From Bacteroidota bacterium (lineage in GTDB: Bacteria > Bacteroidota > Bacteroidia > B-17B0 > B-17BO): DNA of 18,036 nucleotides. How positions within the stretch are numbered: position 1 is the first letter of the stretch; each line of letters begins with the position of its first letter. The notes under the pieces are model-generated. The model was not told the DNA's origin, did no database searches, and saw only the letters and a list, made by a program, of their open reading frames with translations. This document shows positions 8,988 through 15,160 of this stretch, one piece after another. The stretch is from assembly GCA_025356715.1 (NCBI GenBank), contig JANXRU010000064.1, positions 1 through 18,036 on the forward strand, in the 5' to 3' direction. The translations under genes were made by a program, and so were the position numbers.

Positions 8988-9014
8988 ATTATGTTAATTA
9001 TTCAATTTCACATA

Positions 9015-9026
9015 AGTTTTAAAACT
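9015..9026. repeat. 12-bp palindrome between the SGNH gene and ruvA
   Basis: AGTTTTAAAACT is a perfect palindrome in the 150-base gap between the SGNH gene and ruvA. It is all A/T except at its ends and may be chance. I found no TAnnTTTG promoter element in this gap, so the ruvA-sprA promoter is not placed. Confidence 0.2.
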
Positions 9027-9081
9027 GTAAATTTCATTTGAATTTGATCGTTTTTAAAACTTTTAAAATTACAGGCGCTTT

Positions 9082-10173
9082 TTATTGTTTTTGGCTAATT
9101 AGTCTAGCTAATTCATCAGCAATTAATAATGCTCCATAAGGCGACCAATGGGTATCATCATAATAATAAATATCATTTTTTCGATTAATTTCAGCGCCTA
9201 AAATTTGTTTAGCATTTAGGAATAAATAATTTTTGGGCATTTTCATTAAATTTTGAAAAAACAATGGCTTAACGTATTTTTCCTTATTTACGATATAATC
9301 ATAATACATATCAAATTTATCTGGGCAAGGCAACACGATCAATTTAATCCCTTTATTTTTAAGCTTGTTTGCTAAATAATTTAATTCATTATTTAATTTA
9401 AACAAAGAATCTACATCATTATTTATTTTAGCTTGAGGCAAATCATCTGTATAAAACAGTAATTCGTTTTTATTTCCAGAAAATAAATTTTTAGTTGTTC
9501 TTACTTTATAAGTTGGCGAATCATAGGCATTATCATCAAAACAATAAAGTAAATTATATAGAGGAAATTTAAAAATTCTATCTGTAAAAAATTTATCCAT
9601 ATTACCTTCCTTCTTAATGTGATTCTGTTTTTTCTTAACTGAATTATTAATCGCTTTTAACGGTCCTCTTCGAGCATTAATTAATTTCATCAATGAATCA
9701 CTATATACTTTTTTGTTAAAATCAATGCCTTTTGCTCTATCTACAAAGGATCTTTCGACTGATTGAAGCACAATATAATTCACATTTAATGAATCTAATA
9801 AATCTCCATTTAGAATTCCATATAAAGTTTGAATTGGATTTATATTTAAATAATCTTCGTAGTGTAACACAGAAATAGAACCATTTTTAGATAAATAATT
9901 TTGATAACCTATTGCTTCTTGTTCCGAAAATGAATCACCAATAGTTAATACAGTAAACTTATTTTTCTTGCTTAAATCAACATCAGAAATTTTAGTGTAA
10001 TATACCTTTTGCTCATATTCTTTTTTAAAAATTTGACTATAATCAGAGATATAAGCTATATACCCCATTCTACATAAATCACCATTATCCGTTGAATAAA
10101 ATAAAAAGGTGAAAACTTCCAAAAACATGATCGGGGATAGGAATAATACAACTTTAATTATTAATTTTTTCAT
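9082..10173 (-). CDS. SGNH-fold acyltransferase partner, AlgX/AlgJ/DltD-like
   Basis: Likely extracytoplasmic half of a two-protein O-acylation machine: it accepts an acyl group exported by the MBOAT protein upstream and transfers it to a cell-surface polymer. The 363 residues begin with one hydrophobic segment (about 6-27), a signal anchor that would leave the rest in the periplasm. SGNH features are the nucleophile block TIGDSFS (77-83, Ser81) and, near the end, YYYDDTHWSPYGA (336-348), with Asp340 and His342 as the Asp-x-His pair. This order is that of AlgX, AlgJ and DltD. LIVLPCPDKFDMYY (278-291) resembles the strand after the middle of such folds. It starts six bases after the MBOAT stop, behind a purine-rich AAGGGG. 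The gene is visibly more AT-rich than its neighbours. The polymer and the acyl group are not known from sequence. Confidence 0.78.
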   Translation of the reverse strand: MKKLIIKVVLFLSPIMFLEVFTFLFYSTDNGDLCRMGYIAYISDYSQIFKKEYEQKVYYTKISDVDLSKKNKFTVLTIGDSFSEQEAIGYQNYLSKNGSISVLHYEDYLNINPIQTLYGILNGDLLDSLNVNYIVLQSVERSFVDRAKGIDFNKKVYSDSLMKLINARRGPLKAINNSVKKKQNHIKKEGNMDKFFTDRIFKFPLYNLLYCFDDNAYDSPTYKVRTTKNLFSGNKNELLFYTDDLPQAKINNDVDSLFKLNNELNYLANKLKNKGIKLIVLPCPDKFDMYYDYIVNKEKYVKPLFFQNLMKMPKNYLFLNAKQILGAEINRKNDIYYYDDTHWSPYGALLIADELARLISQKQ

Positions 10174-10179
10174 AACCCC

Positions 10180-11640
10180 TTAAAATTGAAAATAAATAAA
10201 TTGTTGTTCCTTTCCTCCATACATAAATAAAGCAATAACAATAGCGTAATACATTAAATACCTATAAGGTCTCTTCCATTTCAATCCTATATTTTCTATG
10301 GCATATTGGCTCTCTCTACCCGCCCACTCTATAAAGAAAAACAAAGGAATAACGATCAAATTGGAAAGCCCAATTCTATAAAGCAATAAATATGTTTGAG
10401 AATAAGACTCTATATTTAAAAGACCAATAAACATATTTGAAATAAACTGAAAAGCATGATTTAAATTTTCTGCTCTAAAAAATATCCAAGCAAATACGGT
10501 TAAACTAAAGGTGAGAGTCATTTGTCTAAATTCTTTAAAGGATGGCAAAAATTTACCCTGTGCCACTATATCTAAATTATTTCTATTTGTATTAAATACG
10601 ATGGAAGGCATAATATAGAGCGCATTTAATAACCCCCAAATAATAAAAGTCCAATTTGCGCCATGCCAAAAGCCACTCACCAAAAAAATAATAAATGTAT
10701 TTCGCACTTTTACCCACATTCCACCTTTACTTCCTCCTAATGGGATATACAGATAATCTCTAAACCAAGTTGATAAAGAGATATGCCATCGCCTCCAAAA
10801 CTCTGCAATATCTCTTGAAAAATAAGGAAAAGAAAAATTCCTTAATAATTCTATTCCAAATAATTTAGCCGTTCCTAAAGCAATATCTGAATAGCCAGAG
10901 AAATCACCATATATTTGAATCGTAAAGAATACAGCGCCTATAACTAGCGTACTACCTGAATAATTAGTTGAATCATTAAATATACTATTTGCAAATTCAG
11001 CGCATTGATCCGCAATGACAATTTTTTTAAAAAGACCCCATAAAATTTGCCTTAATCCATTTACTGCATTTGAATAATCAAACGTTCTTTGCTTTTGAAT
11101 TTGTGGCAAAAGGTGGGTCGCTCTTTCGATAGGGCCTGCTACAAGCAAAGGAAAAAAACTCACAAATACAGAATAATCAATAAAATTTCTTTCAGCATTA
11201 ATTCTGTTTTTATAAATATCAATTACATAGGATAATCCATGAAAGGTATAAAATGAAATCCCTACTGGTAATATTACTTTTAATGTCCATGGATTTATAT
11301 GCAAACCCATATGAGACATTGCTTCCTGTAATGAGGCTGCAAAAAAATTATAATATTTAAAAACACCAAGAAACCCTAGGTTTACAATTATACTTAACCA
11401 AAACCAAAATTTTTTAATAGTTTGGTTTTTAGAATCCGACATTTTCAACCCTGTATAATAATCTAAAAGTGTAGAGAAAATTAATAAAAATAAAAATCTC
11501 CAATCCCAACATGCATAAAAAAAATAACTAGAAACAAGCAGTAACCCATTTTGAAGTTTGAGAGATTTATTTACCACAAGCCAATAAAATGCCAATACTA
11601 TTGGTAAAAATATCGCAAAATGGAGAGAATTAAAAAGCAT
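10180..11640 (-). CDS. MBOAT family membrane O-acyltransferase, AlgI-like
   Basis: Polytopic inner-membrane protein that passes an acyl group, usually acetyl from acetyl-CoA, across the membrane for O-acylation of an exported polysaccharide. The 486 residues begin MLFNSLHFAIFLPIVLAFYW, a classic AlgI-type start, with about ten hydrophobic segments. Signature segments are PVGISFYTFHGLSYVID (125-141), FFPLLVAGPIERA (162-174), YGDFSGYSDIALG (244-256), FWRRWHISLSTWFRDYLYIP (281-300) and SGFWHGANW (322-330). His326 in the last is the conserved MBOAT catalytic histidine. It is followed at six bases by the SGNH partner, the standard AlgI-AlgX/AlgJ or DltB-DltD pairing. It has its own recognisable promoter, so the pair can be expressed apart from the acyltransferase-3 gene upstream. 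Alginate itself is unlikely, since no alginate polymer genes are nearby. Confidence 0.9.
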   Translation of the reverse strand: MLFNSLHFAIFLPIVLAFYWLVVNKSLKLQNGLLLVSSYFFYACWDWRFLFLLIFSTLLDYYTGLKMSDSKNQTIKKFWFWLSIIVNLGFLGVFKYYNFFAASLQEAMSHMGLHINPWTLKVILPVGISFYTFHGLSYVIDIYKNRINAERNFIDYSVFVSFFPLLVAGPIERATHLLPQIQKQRTFDYSNAVNGLRQILWGLFKKIVIADQCAEFANSIFNDSTNYSGSTLVIGAVFFTIQIYGDFSGYSDIALGTAKLFGIELLRNFSFPYFSRDIAEFWRRWHISLSTWFRDYLYIPLGGSKGGMWVKVRNTFIIFLVSGFWHGANWTFIIWGLLNALYIMPSIVFNTNRNNLDIVAQGKFLPSFKEFRQMTLTFSLTVFAWIFFRAENLNHAFQFISNMFIGLLNIESYSQTYLLLYRIGLSNLIVIPLFFFIEWAGRESQYAIENIGLKWKRPYRYLMYYAIVIALFMYGGKEQQFIYFQF

Positions 11641-11709
11641 TCCGTTAACGTAGTCTATTAATGTTTATGTTATTTGTCATTACCTAAAATGATAATATGT
11701 GCCTAAAAA

Positions 11710-11740
11710 CAAAGCTAAATGAATAATATTCATTTACAAA
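11710..11740 (-). promoter_or_regulatory. Bacteroidota-type promoter of the MBOAT-SGNH operon
   Basis: On the minus strand TTTG (11740-11737) is followed after 19 bases by TAGCTTTG (11717-11710). Both boxes and the spacing match the Bacteroidota sigma factor consensus (TTTG near -33, TAnnTTTG near -7). Transcription would begin around 11704-11703, giving a leader of about 64 bases before the MBOAT ATG at 11640. This is the only intergenic site in the window that I found with a full match. Confidence 0.55.
11716..11736. promoter_or_regulatory. 21-bp palindrome filling the promoter spacer (candidate operator)
   Basis: Two 10-bp arms, TAAATGAATA and TATTCATTTA, flank one central A with no mismatch. 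The palindrome starts right after the TTTG box and runs into the TA of the TAGCTTTG box, so a bound protein would block RNA polymerase. The alternative is a weak terminator for the acyltransferase-3 gene ending at 11772, since the minus strand continues GCTTTGTTTTT. The stem has only two G:C pairs, which argues against strong termination. Confidence 0.4.
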
Positions 11741-11771
11741 AAAACATTACATTAAAAAAGGAATAGTTAGT

Positions 11772-12854
11772 TTATGAAAATCGTTTTATTCTTTGTAATT
11801 CCATGGGCTTAATTATGACTCTTTGAAAAACGATAGCCAATAGCAAAGAGGCGATAACAACCGTATAACCATAATATGAAATCCAATGAAAATGATTGTA
11901 AAAAAAACTACGAAATATACTGACTATTAAATGATGACTAATGTATATTGAAAACGATAGTTCGCCTATGTACCGATCAATCGTATTGTCTTTTAATGCT
12001 GTAAAGATAAATGGAATAGAGCAAAAAATAAGTATGTAAAAAAACAAACTTTTATACTTTAACTGGATATCAATTTCACCTACACCAAAAACTCCAATGA
12101 TACAAAGTACTAAAAACACATAACCTATTTGTGGAGAAAATTTTAAATTATAAATAATTTTATAAAATTGATACGCTATACTACCAAGTATGAAAAAGCC
12201 TAATTCGAAAGGGAAAAATCGATAAGTCCAAGGATCGAAAGCTAAATTAAACTGAGTAGCATACATTATTTTCGCTCCAATTGACAATGCTACTATCGTT
12301 AATTGCCATGGTAATTTTTTTCGAACTATAAAAGGAGCCATGCAATAAAATACTAATTCTAAACTAATAGACCAAGCTTGAGGCACCAATAAATACTGAT
12401 ACCCTGTATGCTTATACGTTAATACAAAATAAGTCAACTTAGGATTGCACCACTCATCTAATCGTAAAAAATATAAAACATCTTGTCCTATAATTATCAA
12501 ATTTTCGAAAATAAAATAACCAATCGTTGTATACGACAAACACTCTTTATTTGAAATAAATCTTGTTAAATAAAAAGTGTTATTGAACCAGGCATATCCA
12601 ATTACTGATAACAACAGAGCCGATAATAGAACTATCCAATATACAGGAAATATTCTATAAAAACGACTAAGTATAAATTTTCGATAGCTTCCTACTCCAA
12701 TATATTTTTCGTTTAAAATAAGTGCCATATAAAACCCAGAAATCATATAAAAAGATTCTACAGCTATTTGTCCACCACATAATCTTAAACCAAAAATGGT
12801 AAAGGAGTGATAAACAACAACAGCTATGGCTAATATGGTTCGGAGGGTTCCCAA
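11772..12854 (-). CDS. Acyltransferase-3 family membrane protein (OafA/NodX-like)
   Basis: Integral membrane acyltransferase that probably O-acylates a surface carbohydrate (lipopolysaccharide, capsule or exopolysaccharide). The 360 residues, about ten hydrophobic segments, cover the whole family length. Family features are LRTILAIAVVVYHS (4-17) with conserved His16, ESFYMISGFYMAL (33-45), RFYRIFPVYW (64-73), SISLELVFYCMAPF in the middle and SIYISHHLIV near the C-terminus. The start is TTG at 12854, immediately preceded in frame by TAA. No ATG or GTG lies between that stop and the conserved N-terminal motif, so TTG is the only sensible start. It lies only ten bases past the T-tract of the preceding gene's terminator, so its own transcription is unclear. 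A neighbouring MBOAT-SGNH pair suggests joint surface-glycan decoration. Acyl group and target are unknown. Confidence 0.85.
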   Translation of the reverse strand: MGTLRTILAIAVVVYHSFTIFGLRLCGGQIAVESFYMISGFYMALILNEKYIGVGSYRKFILSRFYRIFPVYWIVLLSALLLSVIGYAWFNNTFYLTRFISNKECLSYTTIGYFIFENLIIIGQDVLYFLRLDEWCNPKLTYFVLTYKHTGYQYLLVPQAWSISLELVFYCMAPFIVRKKLPWQLTIVALSIGAKIMYATQFNLAFDPWTYRFFPFELGFFILGSIAYQFYKIIYNLKFSPQIGYVFLVLCIIGVFGVGEIDIQLKYKSLFFYILIFCSIPFIFTALKDNTIDRYIGELSFSIYISHHLIVSIFRSFFYNHFHWISYYGYTVVIASLLLAIVFQRVIIKPMELQRIKRFS

Positions 12855-12864
12855 TTAAATTTAA

Positions 12865-12904
12865 CTAATAAAAAAGCTGATAACAGATTCTGCTATCAGC
12901 TTTT
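12865..12904 (-). terminator. Intrinsic terminator of the coiled-coil protein gene
   Basis: AAAAGCTGATA (12872-12882) pairs with TATCAGCTTTT (12894-12904), and an inner CAG/CTG pairing extends the stem past an A:C mismatch. In the minus direction the stem runs into TTTTTT, the form of a rho-independent terminator. It lies 20 bases after the stop of the gene at 12924. The opposite direction has only four T, so it works chiefly for minus-strand transcripts. Confidence 0.8.
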
Positions 12905-12923
12905 ATGTTTTTGTTACAAAAGA

Positions 12924-13595
12924 TTATTTCACATTTTCAACTAATTTTTTTGCTTCCTCAACTGCTTTTTTTTGAGCTTCGATAGCCGCTTTTTTAGTTA
13001 TTTGATTCGCTTCATTCTTTTTCACATCGTCTTCTGCTTTACGCGTTTTTTCTTTGTAAGATTCAATATCAGATTTTAAATTCTTATTATCTTTTTCTAA
13101 ATCTTTTTGCTCATCTGCAAATTTCTCTAACACTTTATTAGCATCTTTTACTTTATTCTCTAATGGAATTTTAGTCATTTTTACGGCAAAATCTTTGATC
13201 ATTTTTGTAGCATAATTAAACTTATCTCTTTGATCTACTGATTTTAAATAAGCTCCGCCCAAATCAAATGCTACATGCATTTTAACTGTTTTAGTTTTTT
13301 TATCTTCTTCAAAAGTCGTATAAATATCAACTGTATTATTTCCCCATTCTTTAATAATAACATTATCAGCAAATAATTCTCCTTTATCACTTTTTACTTT
13401 TTCATTTTTAAAATCTTTCAATAAGCTTTTCCATTCGCTTTCTACATCATCTTTAGAGTTTTCTAAAATGGTTGCAGATAATGAGTTTTGGGTTCCAGTA
13501 GAGAATTTATCTTGCCCTTCTTTTACCTCAATTGTTTGAGCTGTAAGAGTTCCTAATGAAACTACTGTAGCTACAGTTAAAATTATTTTTTTCAT
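12924..13595 (-). CDS. Secreted coiled-coil protein of unknown function
   Basis: I do not recognise a named family. The 223-residue product opens with a clear Sec signal peptide (Lys2/Lys3, hydrophobic 4-18, likely cleavage after LTAQ at 20 or close to it). There is no lipobox cysteine, so it should be periplasmic or exported. Residues 25-145 form a mixed domain with VESEWKSLLKDFKNEKV (51-67), EWGNNTVDIYTTFEEDKK (83-100) and VAFDLGGAYLKS (108-119). Residues 146-222 are strongly charged, rich in Lys, Glu and Asp, with heptad-like spacing and no proline, so a long coiled coil is expected. The conserved-looking N-terminal domain suggests a real protein and not low-complexity sequence. It follows the DUF502 gene by 38 bases and ends at a strong terminator. 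Confidence 0.8.
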   Translation of the reverse strand: MKKIILTVATVVSLGTLTAQTIEVKEGQDKFSTGTQNSLSATILENSKDDVESEWKSLLKDFKNEKVKSDKGELFADNVIIKEWGNNTVDIYTTFEEDKKTKTVKMHVAFDLGGAYLKSVDQRDKFNYATKMIKDFAVKMTKIPLENKVKDANKVLEKFADEQKDLEKDNKNLKSDIESYKEKTRKAEDDVKKNEANQITKKAAIEAQKKAVEEAKKLVENVK

Positions 13596-13633
13596 CTTAG
13601 TTAGATATTATAGTTAAACATTTTTATTTATTG

Positions 13634-14209
13634 TTAGTCTTTATCTATTTCGGTTACTCCACCCGAAACTATAAATTTCATAGCTTCCGATCCTTCAATG
13701 TTCAAAATAGTTACCTGCGTTTTTGGTACAACAATTAACCTACCCGAAAACGAATACGACATAGGTAAATATACAGCAATTTTATCTGAAATGCCCCAAT
13801 CGGTTAAATCATTTTGAGTAATAAATCCAACTTCTTGAATGTTAGCTTGAGGATTTGTTAATACTAATACAGGTTTTGTAAACTTTTTTTTATTCCCCAT
13901 AAAAGCATTCATAAAATCTTTTATAGGCGAATAAATGTGTCTAATAAATGGAGCATGCTCTAATCGATCTTCTAAAAAAGAAAACAATTTTTTAAAGATA
14001 AATGAGGATGCTAAAATACCTATAATGGTGATGAAAACGATTAGGCACGAAAATGAAATAATTGTATCAAAAAATGGATTACCTGTTAATCCAACAAAAG
14101 AAAATAATCCTTGAAAAAACTGAAAAAGTTTTACAAATACAATAATGGTTATTCCTAACGGAATAAATAAAACCAATCCTTGCAAAAAATATTTTAAAAT
14201 ATTATTCAT
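13634..14209 (-). CDS. DUF502 family membrane protein
   Basis: Conserved inner-membrane protein of unknown function, found in many bacteria and related to plant LCV-like proteins. The 191 residues hold two membrane segments (about 10-30 and 48-72). These are followed by the family block APFIRHIYSPIKD (86-98), the segment PVLVLTNPQANIQEVGFIT (113-131), the YLPMSYSFSGRLIVVP stretch (147-162) and the closing MKFIVSGGV (177-185). These match DUF502 in order and spacing. The start overlaps the hemF stop by four bases (ATGA), so translation is probably coupled. No functional link between DUF502 and heme synthesis is known to me. Confidence 0.88.
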   Translation of the reverse strand: MNNILKYFLQGLVLFIPLGITIIVFVKLFQFFQGLFSFVGLTGNPFFDTIISFSCLIVFITIIGILASSFIFKKLFSFLEDRLEHAPFIRHIYSPIKDFMNAFMGNKKKFTKPVLVLTNPQANIQEVGFITQNDLTDWGISDKIAVYLPMSYSFSGRLIVVPKTQVTILNIEGSEAMKFIVSGGVTEIDKD

Positions 14210-15126
14210 GATGATGTCCAGTTAATTCCCTTTTTTAGCTTACCTAATGTTTCTGTTTCCGGCGAATTTAGTTTAGTTTGGAAATTATACAGCCAACTTG
14301 CATTTGCAGGCAAACTCATTAATATAGATTCAATTCTGCCATTTGTTTCTAATCCAAATTTAGTTCCTTTATCATACACTAAGTTAAATTCGACATAACG
14401 ACCACGACGCAATAATTGCCATTGCTTGTTTTCGGGAGTATACAATTTAGTTTTATTTTTAGAAATCAAAGCTGTATAGGTTGGAGCAAAAGCCTTTCCT
14501 ACATCTTGCCAAAATGCAAAATTTTTTTCAAAATTTAAATGCTCATTTTCGTTTAAGCGATCAAAGAATATACCTCCAATACCACGAGTTTCGTTACGAT
14601 GATTGATATAAAAATAATCATCGGCCCAAGTTTTAAATTTCGGATAATATGAATCATGGTGTTTATCACAAACCATTTTTAATTGCTGATGAAAAAATTG
14701 AGCATCCTCATCTACAATATAATGTGGGGTCAAATCAATCCCACCACCTAACCATCGTGTTCCATTACTCATTTCAAAGTAACGAATATTCATGTGAATA
14801 ATAGGAACCATTGGGCTTTGAGGATGAATCACAATAGAAACTCCAGTTGCATAAAACTGAGATTTTTCTTGAATAGTTCCTGTAGCATGTTGCTTTTCTG
14901 TTAATAAAAAGCTAGGTGTATCGCCATGTACTGCAGAAAACTTAACTCCTCCTTTTTCAATCACACTTCCATTTTCCATTACTCGAGAGCGACCGCCTCC
15001 ACCCTCTTCTCTTGTCCAAATTTCCTCTTTAAATGTGGCTTTACCATCAGCAGCTTGCAAAGACTCACAAATCTCGTCTTGTAAGGATTTCAGCCACTCG
15101 GTAATATATTCTTTAGAATGATTCAT
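14206..15126 (-). CDS. hemF: Oxygen-dependent coproporphyrinogen III oxidase
   Basis: Cytoplasmic heme-pathway enzyme that uses O2 to decarboxylate coproporphyrinogen III to protoporphyrinogen IX. The 306 residues are the normal family length. Signature segments run in order: EEGGGGRSRVMENG (40-53), VIHPQSPMVPIIHMNIRYFE (99-118), WLGGGIDLTPHY (125-136), FYINHRNETRGIGGIFFDRL (172-191), LLRRGRYVEFNLVYDKGTKF (238-257) and RIESILMSLP (264-273). His101, His111, His146 and His176 correspond to the four conserved histidines of the family. The long tract from Arg241 to Pro273 is almost invariant. Needing oxygen, it implies aerobic or microaerobic growth. It lies 34 bases after the LysM gene and overlaps the DUF502 start. 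No substitution of a key residue is seen. Confidence 0.96.
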   Translation of the reverse strand: MNHSKEYITEWLKSLQDEICESLQAADGKATFKEEIWTREEGGGGRSRVMENGSVIEKGGVKFSAVHGDTPSFLLTEKQHATGTIQEKSQFYATGVSIVIHPQSPMVPIIHMNIRYFEMSNGTRWLGGGIDLTPHYIVDEDAQFFHQQLKMVCDKHHDSYYPKFKTWADDYFYINHRNETRGIGGIFFDRLNENEHLNFEKNFAFWQDVGKAFAPTYTALISKNKTKLYTPENKQWQLLRRGRYVEFNLVYDKGTKFGLETNGRIESILMSLPANASWLYNFQTKLNSPETETLGKLKKGINWTSS

Positions 15127-15160
15127 AATGTGATAGACTAACTATTTAAAATCAAAAATA

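Noticed and set aside
10180..11640. Naming the MBOAT protein algI and its partner algX or algJ
   Set aside because: The families match, but no alginate biosynthesis genes are present, and many MBOAT-SGNH pairs act on other polymers.
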